Positions 1 to 9,965 of a stretch of 64,000 nt of DNA are shown here, piece after piece; the first letter of the stretch is position 1; each line of letters starts with the position of its first letter. The position numbers and the translations under genes were made by a program. A model generated the notes under the pieces. It was not told the origin of the DNA. It saw only the letters and a list, made by a program, of their open reading frames with translations, and ran no database searches. This DNA comes from Strobilurus pachycystidiatus (taxonomy: Eukaryota > Basidiomycota > Agaricomycetes > Agaricales > Physalacriaceae): the NCBI GenBank assembly GCA_019915135.1, contig JAHLMK010000021.1, forward strand, positions 248,001 to 312,000. The letters run 5' to 3'.

Positions 1-446
1 AAAACTTTAACTGTGCACCCCCGTCCGAGTCGACAAAATTTGGAGCATTGTCAACAAACTCCTTTCGGTGCCCCTTCCCTCATGTCTTCCTCAGATTTCG
101 CGAACGCCTCCGTCGCTGCGAATGGAACTGGATAGGTCTTCAACGTTCAACAACAATACGTGATTGATGCCATGCCCTGGGACATCTGTCCGCATTTGCT
201 CGCACTATGCAGTCCACAAAGGGTCGAAGGTAGAACAATAGGACTGGAGCCCTGTTTGGCTACGTTTACGCAGCATACCGGTTTATCTGGCGCGCCCTTG
301 TCTTCATCCTTATATGTAAGTACCCTCGTTACATCGCTTCTCTACCATACTCTCCCATTATCTGAGAGCCCCCCCAAATGTACGTGCATTTGCTGTCTAT
401 AGGTTCCTGTATAGTTTCTAATATTCAACCTACCTCAGGCTGTACT
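1..446. other. left edge, upstream of F-box gene
   Basis: No gene could be defined. A short frame starts with ATG at 81 and stops within 17 codons. A good splice donor (GTAAGT) lies near 316 and an acceptor-like TAG near 400, so a 5' untranslated exon of the F-box gene is possible, but nothing proves it. Confidence 0.3.
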
Positions 447-2414
447 ATGTTGTCTAAGCACATATTCAACAGCTCTCCCCCAGCTGAGACAGCACCGATT
501 TCTGCCCCACCTCGCTTTCTCGGTTTAGATGCGAACGTCTCGCATCTCACCTCAGCCGCGTCGGATCCTCATGGCACCGAAGTGTCTACCTCAGAATCCA
601 CAGCGCCCCCAGCAAAACCCCATGCTATATCGGCCAGCCCGTCTTTGCTGTGCATTCCGACCACAACAGTCGTGCCCCCGAACCCAACTCCTCCAGTAGC
701 TCTGTCCATACTTGCCGGCGACTCCTCCGTAGAGTGCGGTATCCACCGCCTTCCCATCGAACTCCTGAACGAGATTTTCTGCCACACCCAAGAGCAGGAA
801 TCCTTCACCACTTTCCTCGCCAATGCATGTTGGGTCGTTACCAAGGTCTGTCGCCATTGGCGTGCCATAGCGCTCCAGTGTGCCCAGCTGTGGACCACGA
901 TCCGCGTACGCACGTCCAGCCTCTCCGGATGTCGCGATGGTGCCTCTCTGCTACGATGCATGCTCTCACGCACCAGGGGCAAGGATATCTCTTTCGTGCT
1001 GGGAGATGATGATCTTGACGAAGATGAAGCCGTAGCAGTCCAGGTGATTGATATCCTCGCTGGCTTCACCAAGCAGCTTTCTTGCCTGAGTAGTATCTGT
1101 ATGGTCGGACCCGTCGCAGTTGCCTTGCTCTCGAGCGCGAGATACAATTATCCGCGCTTGAAAGAACTATCGGTAGTTCGCCACCGCGAAGGCTGGCACT
1201 GGCCGCAGGAGTTGACTGCTTTTGAGGCTGAGTTTGCGCCGCTTCTCGAGCAAGTCCACCTGTCATGCGCTCCCATGGTCTCGGATTTCGCTCGCGCTCG
1301 GTTGCGCACCCTGTTTATCTATGAAAGCAATTACGCGCCGCTGACCGCCGACTCTGTCTACAATTTCTTGCTTCGATCACCTCATCTCGAAGAACTTGAA
1401 CTGGTATGCCACATGGATTTCGCACCGCTGCCTGTCCCACCGCGCACCACGTTTTCGAGCCTCACCTCTCTTGGCGTTGTCCCCCCCTTCAGCCTTCCCT
1501 ACCTGTCTCTGCCCAACCTTCGATCTCTGGACGTCGGGTTTCACTCAGACTCATCTCGCGAAATCAGCAGTACCCTGCATGAAGACTTTACCATTCCTTT
1601 CCTCCAGACGTCTCCCTCGCTCACCCGCCTGCGATTCACCAACTGCGAGTTGCCAATGGAAAATGCGGACTGGGCGGATCTCCTCCAGGCGGTCCCGCAT
1701 CTCGAGCATCTCGAGATCGAGTATGAAGAAGATTTTGATTTTCATCGTGCTTGGCGCTACATGTGGGCGAAGACGTCATTCACTTTGATAAATGCGCTGA
1801 TGGTGGAGTCTCAAGAGGAACTGGACTATATTACCGAGGCTGAAGCCGCAGAAGAGGGAGATGGAGGCGGTACGGATGATGAAGTAGACACTTTTCCCCC
1901 AGACGAGCCTGACGGCACCGACGAAAAGGCGACCATGGGCAGCGGCGAGGACAATGTCGACGACAAGGAGGAGGCCGGCAGGGATGTCAACGATGGGGGA
2001 GAGACCAGGGTCCGCAATGAGTCAGATGAAGACGCTCGCGCCGAACAGCCTGAGGAAACCGTCGGGAACGAGGAGGATGTCAGCAACATCAGAGTGGCCG
2101 ATGATGATAAAGGCTCGGGCAATGAAGCAGAGAGCGATCCTGACGTTGAAGACGTAGCTCCGTTGCGCCCCTTCGTGCCCAAGCTTCAGCAGCTACACTT
2201 CCATTTCCGGATGAGTGTTTCCCCCACTGACCCTCTGTTTGGATTTGTGGCATTTGTCGAAGACGAAAAAGTTCAACGCATGAGACGGGCCAGACCGGAA
2301 CTTGACGACGATTCTTGTGTTTTGCACACGTATTTCGATTTCGACGACCCGCCCCTAGTATTAGGTGTCATTTCTCCTGACTATGGACTCGTTGACTCAC
2401 TTGAAGAGGACTAA
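447..2414 (+). CDS. F-box-like protein with acidic insert
   Basis: This intronless frame encodes about 655 residues. An F-box-like helix set (IHRLPIELLNEIF, then W, C and W positions ending in LQCAQLWTTIRV) lies roughly 95-150 residues from the start. Leucine-rich stretches follow, as in the large Agaricomycete F-box/LRR family. F-box proteins of this kind bind Skp1 and bring substrates to SCF ubiquitin ligases; the substrate cannot be read from sequence. The region encoded by 1830-2160 is an Asp/Glu-rich, low-complexity insert that splits the C-terminal LRR part. The open frame reaches back to 378, but I prefer the ATG at 447 because an intron acceptor may lie just upstream. The start is uncertain; the F-box call is firm. 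Confidence 0.75.
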   Translation: MLSKHIFNSSPPAETAPISAPPRFLGLDANVSHLTSAASDPHGTEVSTSESTAPPAKPHAISASPSLLCIPTTTVVPPNPTPPVALSILAGDSSVECGIHRLPIELLNEIFCHTQEQESFTTFLANACWVVTKVCRHWRAIALQCAQLWTTIRVRTSSLSGCRDGASLLRCMLSRTRGKDISFVLGDDDLDEDEAVAVQVIDILAGFTKQLSCLSSICMVGPVAVALLSSARYNYPRLKELSVVRHREGWHWPQELTAFEAEFAPLLEQVHLSCAPMVSDFARARLRTLFIYESNYAPLTADSVYNFLLRSPHLEELELVCHMDFAPLPVPPRTTFSSLTSLGVVPPFSLPYLSLPNLRSLDVGFHSDSSREISSTLHEDFTIPFLQTSPSLTRLRFTNCELPMENADWADLLQAVPHLEHLEIEYEEDFDFHRAWRYMWAKTSFTLINALMVESQEELDYITEAEAAEEGDGGGTDDEVDTFPPDEPDGTDEKATMGSGEDNVDDKEEAGRDVNDGGETRVRNESDEDARAEQPEETVGNEEDVSNIRVADDDKGSGNEAESDPDVEDVAPLRPFVPKLQQLHFHFRMSVSPTDPLFGFVAFVEDEKVQRMRRARPELDDDSCVLHTYFDFDDPPLVLGVISPDYGLVDSLEED

Positions 2415-2956
2415 ATGTCTTGTTTTACATATTACTTATTATCCACTTGTTGATACTCTCTTCGAAAAATCTGTCAAGTCTACATGCAGATAATCTCAGC
2501 CGTGTATGGATGGATTTTCTTTGTATTGATGACTGTATTGATGAGGCAACAGTCTCTGAGAACGTCACTTCGTTTCTTGCCATGGTTATCCAGAGATTGG
2601 CGCAACCACTGGCACCGGGAACTTACTTTGGTTGATGCCTCTTCGGAAACCGAAACAGACTCATTGAGCGCCCGAGAGGTCGACCAACCAATCCCAATCC
2701 CCAGTCCACCGACGAAGGGCAGCGATTGGAGCTGCAAAAGCCTCGAGAGCAGGTCCAGGCCAACGTCACGGTGCATCACCCAACGCCCGTTAAGAATTGG
2801 CAGAGGCTTTGGCCTCCAGCACGCTCAATCTCAACGATCGTGTACATCATATAGCCAAGTTTCTTCCGTAGAGTAGCATACAGAAAACAGTCATACTTTG
2901 ATTCGTACAGCGTAAGGCTGAGAAGTGAACAGATATTTACTCAACAGACACCTTCG
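2415..2956. other. intergenic, no gene seen
   Basis: A plus-strand frame at 2484-2876 has no recognisable domain and no convincing splice or start context. The tract probably holds the 3' ends of the converging F-box and CE15 transcripts. Confidence 0.35.
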
Positions 2957-4138
2957 TCATGTAAGGATAGGCACAGTCCAATCAACCCAGTCTGATTCAA
3001 CAAACCCATCGTCATTTGGACTGTCTGTCTTGAGAATGCTCGTATTCGTGGACTGTCCCAGCAAGAATTTACCGATGAACGCGTTGACGTCAGGTTGCTC
3101 CGAGGCAGGGAACGCGCAATGGGAATGGTTCCCGACCTGAGACACCCCCATCGAGTCCGCTATGCCCAAAGCCTGCCACACCTTGTTGGCGGTCGTTTGA
3201 GCACCCCATGTGGACTCCGGCCCCAGCCAGTCCATGCCTGTGTTGTCGATGACCAACAGCGCGCGCGGCGCGATGAGTGCGGAGAGCGTGTGGTGGTCGA
3301 ACGGGAGTACGTCTACCTCGTTCACATACTGGTTGAACGAGGTCGAGAGCCATACGTTTTCTTGGACAATCTCAGATGCGGTCTGAGTGTCTATTCCAGC
3401 AGCCAACATGGCGTCAGAAATGCGCCACGAGCTCGCACCACCAGAGCCCGACTCCTGGGGGATCGTGAGCAGGATACGCTCATCGAATGCTCCAGCAACG
3501 AGCGCGCCTTTACCATCCCTGGAGCATCCTGTGACGCCAAGTCTCGTCAAGTCGAGATTCAAGGAAGGGGTCAGCTCGAGAGCGTCGATAACGCGGCTGA
3601 CACCCCACGCCCAAGCTATCATCGCTCCAGCAGAGTGGTTGCTCCCATAAAGAGTGTAGAATTTGCCCTTCCCGCGACTGCTTTGGTCAACTTCCGCCGC
3701 AATGTCATCGTTGTTGAAATTGATGACAGCGATACCCTGTGGGATGGGGATGCTCCCCCCTTGAAAGCCAATTATAGCTGGGAAGGGACCTGTGCCGGAT
3801 GGAAGAGAAATCGTGACAGAAAAGGAAATCGACTTCCCAGCCTCTGACGCGGTGATATTCAGCGTGTTTCTGGAAAGGGTGGAGGTGACAGAGGAAGGCC
3901 TCGGTGGAAGAGTTCCCAGCTCGTAATTTTGAAGGAGCTGGCTGATCTCTGCACGACGGCAGGTCCAGTCTGCCTTAGTGGCAACCCTGGTACCGTCGAT
4001 GAAAGTGAACGGGTCCGGGAGTTTGGGATTCGATGTGAGAGTGATGTTTCCGGGAAGAGCGGGACAGGCTTGACCACGAGTCCAAGCAGGAAGATTTATG
4101 GTAAAAAGGAGAGCGATAACGAACCGCCACAGAGCCAT
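2957..4138 (-). CDS. CE15 glucuronoyl methylesterase, secreted
   Basis: The protein has 393 residues. Family CE15 enzymes cleave the ester between lignin alcohols and 4-O-methyl-glucuronic acid on xylan, outside the cell. A signal peptide (MALWRFVIALLFTINLPAW) opens the protein. The nucleophile motif GCSRDGKG puts the serine near residue 206. The catalytic glutamate lies 23 residues later in PQESGSGG, the spacing known for CE15, and the histidine is in NHSHCAFP. The usual motif is GCSRNGKG, so Asp replaces Asn here. There is no CBM1. An upstream in-frame ATG at 4180 was rejected because the TATA box at 4196-4202 would leave it outside the transcript. Unusually, the whole domain is one exon, while the neighbouring GH53 has seven. 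The gene is divergent from the galactanase. Confidence 0.9.
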   Translation of the reverse strand: MALWRFVIALLFTINLPAWTRGQACPALPGNITLTSNPKLPDPFTFIDGTRVATKADWTCRRAEISQLLQNYELGTLPPRPSSVTSTLSRNTLNITASEAGKSISFSVTISLPSGTGPFPAIIGFQGGSIPIPQGIAVINFNNDDIAAEVDQSSRGKGKFYTLYGSNHSAGAMIAWAWGVSRVIDALELTPSLNLDLTRLGVTGCSRDGKGALVAGAFDERILLTIPQESGSGGASSWRISDAMLAAGIDTQTASEIVQENVWLSTSFNQYVNEVDVLPFDHHTLSALIAPRALLVIDNTGMDWLGPESTWGAQTTANKVWQALGIADSMGVSQVGNHSHCAFPASEQPDVNAFIGKFLLGQSTNTSILKTDSPNDDGFVESDWVDWTVPILT

Positions 4139-4195
4139 GACTTCAACGAAAGACCGCTCGGAGACTAATTCCGTCGCCACACTAGGCTTTGCTGC

Positions 4196-4202
4196 TTTTA
4201 TA
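4196..4202 (-). promoter_or_regulatory. TATA box of CE15 gene
   Basis: On the minus strand the sequence reads TATAAAA, 58 nt upstream of the ATG at 4138. Transcription would start about 30 nt downstream, between the rejected ATG (4180) and the chosen one, which supports the chosen start. Confidence 0.6.
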
Positions 4203-5753
4203 AGCCTGGAGCGGCTCCGTGTACCATTATCATTGAATCAGGAGGTTGCGACAATAATCCGGCCGTCAGGAAATGAATGAGAGGACTTGAATAGGGGACC
4301 AGGCATGCATTGAGGCCAACAACATCGTCTGTGAACCCGTGAAGTGCTCCAAACAATTCGGGGATCTCTCGGAGCAATCTGTCAAGGTAAACGTGCCCCT
4401 AGAAGGCAAATCAAAGTTGATCACAGACCACTGGCCAATGACGCAGGAGGAGAGCCGGAAATAGTGCATAGATTTGAGTAATGGGGGGGTCGTTTGCTCG
4501 AGAATAACATATCGAAGATCTGGCATCCAGTACGGTACCGGTCGCGAGGACAGGTCGTATTTGGCAAGGATTTGACATGACCGCGGCTCAAGAGCGACAA
4601 CAAGACGCTTCTGAAGCAGCCTGACGCCACAAATGAATGACACATGGACGCTTCTAACGGGCAAGGCATGTGACATATATAGAGCCGGTCAATCGATATG
4701 TTTCGACTTCGGATCCGTGGTACATTGGTATGGCATCCAATCAACGACGGCAAGACCTGGCAAGACGGGAGCAGGACGGGAGGAAAGAAAGAAAGACGGT
4801 CACAGGGTCGTGACAGCCAGCGCGGCCATTGCCGGCTAATGTTACCCAGACTCCATTATGACTGTCGACATCCGTCCTTACTGAAGCTGAAGATCACACC
4901 TCGCCAGTACAAGGGACTATCAAAGACACGCTTCGGTATTCGACTCGAAGAAACTCCCATGGTTAGCGCCAAGTCCTGAATACACGGGCACGCGACGCCA
5001 TCATGTGCTAAAAGCTCGCTTTTTCGCCCAAAAACGACACTGAAAGTCCTCGTGCCGTGTGAAGCACGGTCTAAATGTACTCCCTGCTTGCGTCTTTTCA
5101 GGCAGAATGGAAGCGAGATGATCCCTCCCCTCTCAGGCTGTAAGTATAGCTTGCCGTCACGTTTCAGCTCAGCTCAACTCACCTCGAGACCACGGGCCGG
5201 GAGCAGCGTCCATCTGATCAATGATACTTTAAACTGTCTGTATACCTTTCCAGTATCACTCGGAAGAGCCTTACAATTAACTTTGAACGAACTGATGATT
5301 GCTGAGGATTCTCTTTCCAGCGCTGGATGTCTATGCTTGTACTTGTAAGCACAATCAGTCGATCTGCGAACTTGTTCTTTAGATTCGCACTTGCCAAAGA
5401 GGTTTCTGGTGCGCCAGCTTCATGTCCTCGTTCCACTCAATTTGATGAGCTATTTTCCGTGACCACGAGATGGGAATTTCCCGTAAGGCATGATCGTATC
5501 GCCAAGCCTCAGGCTGTGCCTTTGTGCCGAAACTATGGATTCTCGTACCCTCGTGCACCGAACATGGGGGCACTGTAGAACCGGGCAGCTGGTGGACCGC
5601 ACTTTCACTCAACTATATCCAATCATACTGCCCTGTTAATGGGGAACGTGATCAATCATTTTACCGTAGGCGCTCAGTTTTTCCAGAGCGGCGACTCATG
5701 GCCAGCAATATTTAAGAAGTTTGCCTACCCAGCTAACGTCGAAAACAGCCGCG
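4203..5753. other. divergent intergenic region CE15/GH53
   Basis: About 1.55 kb separates the divergent starts of the esterase and the galactanase. Several short frames occur on both strands, but none shows a domain. An AT-rich AATATTTAAG near 5707, about 45 nt before the GH53 start, may serve as its TATA element. No coding gene is seen. Confidence 0.4.
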
Positions 5754-7105
5754 ATGCGCCTCCCAGTATCCTTTCTAGCGCTTGTTGCACCCATAACGCA
5801 GGTTCTCGCAATCGCCTACCGCGGAGCGGACTTCTCCTCATTGGCGATACTCGAAAAGGCTGGCCAAAAGTATTCGGACTCAGGGACGACAAAGCCGTTC
5901 GAAACGATTTTGGCGAGCCACGGGACGAACGTAGCTCGTATTCGAGTATGGGTCGCCGATTCGTCTCAGTACAACCTCGCCTACGCTGTGTCGTTGGGCA
6001 AGCGTGCCAAAGCAGCTGGCATGGCTGTGATGGTGGACCTCCATTATAGTGACACTTGTGAACACTCTTCGCTGAGCTTGTTTCGGGCACAGTTTCTGAC
6101 TCGCTTTTCAAGGGGCCGATCCAGGCAAACAGGGTATCCCATCGGGATGGAGTACCAGCTTGTCTACATTGAACACACAGATCTATACGTATGCTGACGA
6201 TCTATGTCTAGACTTCTACTTACGAGTCTATGTTAGGTATACCTTGAACGTGGTCCAAACCTTCGTGAACGCCGGTGTCTCTGTGGACTTTATCCAGGTG
6301 CGCTTCATACTCATGCCTCGCCGATGATGAATCCAGCCGACCCTCATAGATTGGTAACGAAATCAACGATGGCATACTATGGCCAACTGGACGAATCTCC
6401 GTGAATGGCTACTCTCCTCTCTCTCAGCTACTTCACTCCGCCGCCAGCGCCGTTCGCACCGCCTCCTCCTCTACAAAGATCGTCGTACATCTTGCCAATG
6501 GATGGAACTCAGCCGCAGTAGCCTCCTTTTACAAAGGGGTCTTCATCGCTGGCCAGTTTGCGACAACTGACGTCGATGTCATGGGCTTCTCGATGTATCC
6601 GTTCTATGATTCTGGCGCTACCATCTCCGCGTTGACATCCAGCCTCAAAAACATTGTTTCCTTGTATGGCAAGGTAAGCTCCGCTGGGATTTTGCTTTCG
6701 TCTAATTCTGAGCAAAATGTGTCTAGAATGTCATGGTCGTCGAAACGGATTGGCCGGTTTCTTGCTCGGGCACGACGCTGACTGCTAACATTGCTGTCTC
6801 TCCAGCTGGTCAAGTCACTTGGGTAAGTCTTATCCTCCTGCGCTGTCTTCTACGTTGAATGCTCAACGTGAATTCAGGTGAACCAAATAATCAGCGTCTT
6901 GAGCGGACTGTCCAGCAGTCATGGAATCGGATTTGTATACTGGGAGCCTGGTTGGATTGGGAACGCTGGTAATACTTTCCAAACACCAGGCACAAGTACG
7001 ATGAACTGAATGATTTTTCAAGGATTGGGATCGTCTTGCGCAGACAATCTACTTGTCGATTCATCAGGAGCAGCCCGCACTTCCATGTCTATGTTTGCGT
7101 CGTAA
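5754..7105 (+). CDS. GH53 endo-beta-1,4-galactanase, secreted
   Basis: The predicted protein is 344 residues long, the usual size for family 53 galactanases, which cut beta-1,4-galactan side chains of pectin outside the cell. Exons are 5754-6057, 6113-6188, 6237-6297, 6350-6673, 6727-6822, 6878-6968 and 7023-7105. All introns are GT...AG and keep the frame. The signal peptide ends near VLA. Family hallmarks follow in order: YRGADFSS, RIRVWV, DLHYSDTWADPGKQ, IGNEINDGILWP (general acid/base Glu) and VVETDWP (nucleophile Glu), then VYWEPGWIGN near the C-terminus. All key residues are present, so the gene looks functional. It is divergent from the CE15 esterase and directly followed by a decayed copy of itself. 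Confidence 0.93.
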
Positions 7106-7554
7106 TATCATTCAAGTTTTAGTAGCAATGTGCAGTAGTCAAGAATACAGTGATACTTATAGTAATCGCACACGGTGACACACTCGCGAGAACGATGTTT
7201 TGGCCAGACATACTAGTAGTACTGTAGTTCGAAGGGTCTTGTCACAACTCACTGTCACAGGATGTCAGAGTGCGTACCATGATGATTGTGTGATGGGAAT
7301 GAGTGAGGTGGTATGTGAGTGTCGTTTATCGGAGGTGAGGGAAGACCTGGGGGAGAGTCGACGCTGAATAAGTTCTCCACCGGCAGATTCCGGCCGTTGT
7401 GTTGCCGATCACGGAGCCCCTGAGTGTAGATATTTCAGTTCTCGAGTCCAACGTCCAACGTCCAACGTTCAACTCGGACGGTCGTGCCAACAACTAGGAA
7501 TGACATATAGAGTCCAGTCTTGAACCATCACTTTGAACAAGAGGCGCAGCTCAG
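7106..7554. other. 3' flank of GH53 gene
   Basis: No coding signal was found. A short tandem of the 9-mer GTCCAACGT lies near 7447-7470. This tract separates the live and dead GH53 copies and may contain the old promoter of the second copy. Confidence 0.3.
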
Positions 7555-8370
7555 GCCGATATATCCTCCCTCCCAATCTGGAAGAGTCGGCTACGACGTG
7601 ACATACGCAGATGATGGTTCGACAGGCCAAAGTACTAGAGACAATTCCGCCGAGCTAGTGTTCGGATTTGGCCCGTATCCGACTCGGATTACAACTCCAG
7701 GCTTGACTATGCTCTGGGTCGTTCAAGACTCCAAGCGCGTTGTCTCCGCTCGCATGTCCCTCTTGATCAATCTACACTGCGGGGATACCTGTACGGGCCC
7801 CGCGTCTCGTCATAAGAGTTCATCTTCCAAAAGACTATAAGGAGCCGATCCTGGTACTCAAAACGTTCGAGCACTGATATTGGCAGTCTCAATACATACT
7901 CAGATCTACACGTGCGTAATTTCTTGACAGACGTATTTCCATGTCAATCAGGATATCTCAACTACACTTCAAACCTCGTGTCACGATTGGACTTCGCACA
8001 GGTATGTATGACCGAGTATGTCTTCAAGCCTAGAAGACCTCGTCGTCGATGTCGTTGACTCGTTACCCCGACGAGATCGTCTTCCCTGCGGGCCAGATCA
8101 CCAGAAATGGTTACTCGCCACTTTCTCAACTGCTCCACACGGCACTCAGCTAAGCGCACTGCCTACGTATCCACAGACCGTCATTCACTTACATAGTCTT
8201 GGCCGATGGACGGTACTCCATAGTTCTACAAACAAACTCAGGGTGCCTTGTCAACTGAGGTTGTCGACGCGGGCCTCTCCTCTCAATCTTCAAATTCCTG
8301 TAGCACCTCCGCGACGTTTTGAAATCTTATCTGCTCTGAGTACCTTGGCTTCCTTTACGACAAGGTTCGT
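7555..8370 (+). pseudogene. decayed second copy of GH53 galactanase
   Basis: Successive GH53 blocks can be read in the right order but in changing frames. They are ADISSLPIW (live copy GADFSSLAI), ASVRIWPVSDSDYN, MSLLINLHCGDTCTGPAS (live MAVMVDLHYSDTWADPG), and LFPAGQITRNGYSPLSQLLH at 8080-8140 (live LWPTGRISVNGYSPLSQLLH). A VHLANGW-like remnant and an FYK...STEVVDAG block follow. The frame breaks several times and stops interrupt it, so it cannot make enzyme. The acid/base IGNEI region is ruined. This is a tandem duplicate that died after the duplication; intron remnants are hard to place. Confidence 0.8.
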
Positions 8371-8775
8371 GCTTGTTCTTCGCTCCATTAGATCCGTGGC
8401 AGGTAAACGCCATTGTCGGTTACATACCTTCACGACTTCATTATGCGCTCATACTTACGGCTTCTTGCCTTGGTTGCTCAATATACTGTCGACTAGGGCA
8501 ATGTTTGGGCCTCCCAGCCAATCTGTGTTTCTCGGTCATTTGATGTGATTCAATGCATTTGAATTGTACTCCAGCCTTCTGTCCGTCCCTATTATTTGCG
8601 CCCCAACTCACCCTCGGTACACCGCCGATCAACTCACATGTGGAATGACGAAGCAGACGCCCTGACGTCACCGACGAGATGCTCTTAAGTGACCTTGACG
8701 CGCCACCTTCCTCCTTAACAAAGACTACGAGCACCGTATACTCGCCCTAACCATTCCTCAACCCTCAAATCAAGA
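8371..8775. other. intergenic, end of GH53 remnant
   Basis: The most 3' part may still hold scrambled GH53 sequence up to about 8500. No intact coding region is visible before the start of the small gene at 8776. Confidence 0.3.
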
Positions 8776-9124
8776 ATGTCGAGCACAGGCAAGCCCGGAA
8801 TGGTAGGAGCTCTTCATTTTGATGCGCCACAGTCGTTAATCGCCCTGCGTTGTCCAGGCTATCGCTGTTGGAGGAGCCATCGCTCTATCTGCAGGCGCCA
8901 TGATTGCGATGCAGCAAGACACTAAGAAGAAAGAGGGTCCTGCGTCAATATACAGTGAGTGCTTACCAGCGCTGACTGCTTTCGTTCCGGAGGTCACTCA
9001 TATGACCACAGAAGAGGACGCTCCTCGCGGTCAAAGTGATTTGTCTCTAAGCTCCAGTGATGTCAACAAAGTTGTAGAGGGAAAGACTCGCGGAAACGAA
9101 CTTCCCACTCAAGTGACGAAGTAA
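8776..9124 (+). CDS. 78-residue single-helix membrane protein
   Basis: Three exons (8776-8802, 8858-8954, 9012-9124) join into an open frame of 78 codons with consensus donors and acceptors. The N-terminus is short and polar. Residues 10-27 form a small-residue transmembrane helix, AIAVGGAIALSAGAMIAM, with glycine/alanine spacing like a glycine zipper. The tail is charged and hydrophilic, ending in QVTK. I do not recognise the family. Size and layout would fit a small mitochondrial or ER membrane subunit, but this is speculation. The three-way agreement of splice sites and frame is the main evidence. The Ngaro element inserted 125 bp downstream. Confidence 0.6.
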
Positions 9125-9249
9125 CGAGGCATGAAACCAAAGAACAACTTGTACATTATAATCAAATCAGCACTTCCAAGATAATGCACCTGGATATGTA
9201 AGACATAGAACGGATCTGAGTCACCCGCAACAGATGTACAATTTCAATG

Positions 9250-9424
9250 TCTTCGCACTTGACGTGATGCTATTTGTTACTGGATGTATCATGACTGTGT
9301 GCAAATACATTGGGACAGTGCGACTACGAAGCAGTTTGTTGTTGAGTACATGAGTGTGGGGAAAGGCTCGGAGAGCCCTTGGGCCCCGACGTGACTTCCT
9401 TGGGACCGTGGTCAGCTGCGATTC
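9250..9424 (-). repeat. split direct repeat B2, 3' terminus of Ngaro
   Basis: This is a 175-bp copy identical by eye to 9728-9902. It forms the 3' end of the element as transcribed. Confidence 0.85.
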
Positions 9425-9557
9425 GGGTGGGTGGGAAACCTCGAATGAGAGCTGACTGACGGAGGAAGTGCTTGTCAGAGCAGACTGAAGAGATGAATGT
9501 TGATCTGAGTTCGAGTGCAATCGGTGTGCCGGTTGCTTAGAGGGCGTGGAGGGAGGG

Positions 9558-9727
9558 AAAATTAAGTGAGCAAAAGGAGTGGCAGCGCGCTCGGTGTTGT
9601 TACGAGCGCGACTTCGACGTCGGCAGTGATGACGGTCAAGAAGAGAGGAACGATTGACCGCATCACCGGTCCGATCGAAGACCTCAAGTTGGCGAACGCT
9701 CGTGCCTCGCGCACGACAACTCAACAA
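9558..9727 (-). repeat. split direct repeat A2 of Ngaro
   Basis: This is a 170-bp copy identical by eye to 14954-15123. It lies directly against B1 at 9728 and is separated from B2 by 133 bp that occur nowhere else in the element. Confidence 0.85.
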
Positions 9728-9902
9728 TCTTCGCACTTGACGTGATGCTATTTGTTACTGGATGTATCATGACTGTGTGCAAATACATTGGGACAGTGCG
9801 ACTACGAAGCAGTTTGTTGTTGAGTACATGAGTGTGGGGAAAGGCTCGGAGAGCCCTTGGGCCCCGACGTGACTTCCTTGGGACCGTGGTCAGCTGCGAT
9901 TC
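9728..9902 (-). repeat. split direct repeat B1 of Ngaro
   Basis: This is a 175-bp copy identical by eye to 9250-9424, placed just after the recombinase stop codon. Its junction with A2 (GAAGA|TTGTTGAG on the minus strand) equals the joined outer ends of the element, so it marks the likely recombination core. Confidence 0.85.
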
Positions 9903-9965
9903 CCAGAATGAAGGAGTACAGCGACGCATCCAGCGACTGCGGATACCCAAAAGGAAGGAGATGTG

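Noticed and set aside
3095..3847. 250-codon plus-strand frame
   Set aside because: It is antisense to the CE15 coding region and has no domain; it arises from the codon bias of the real gene.
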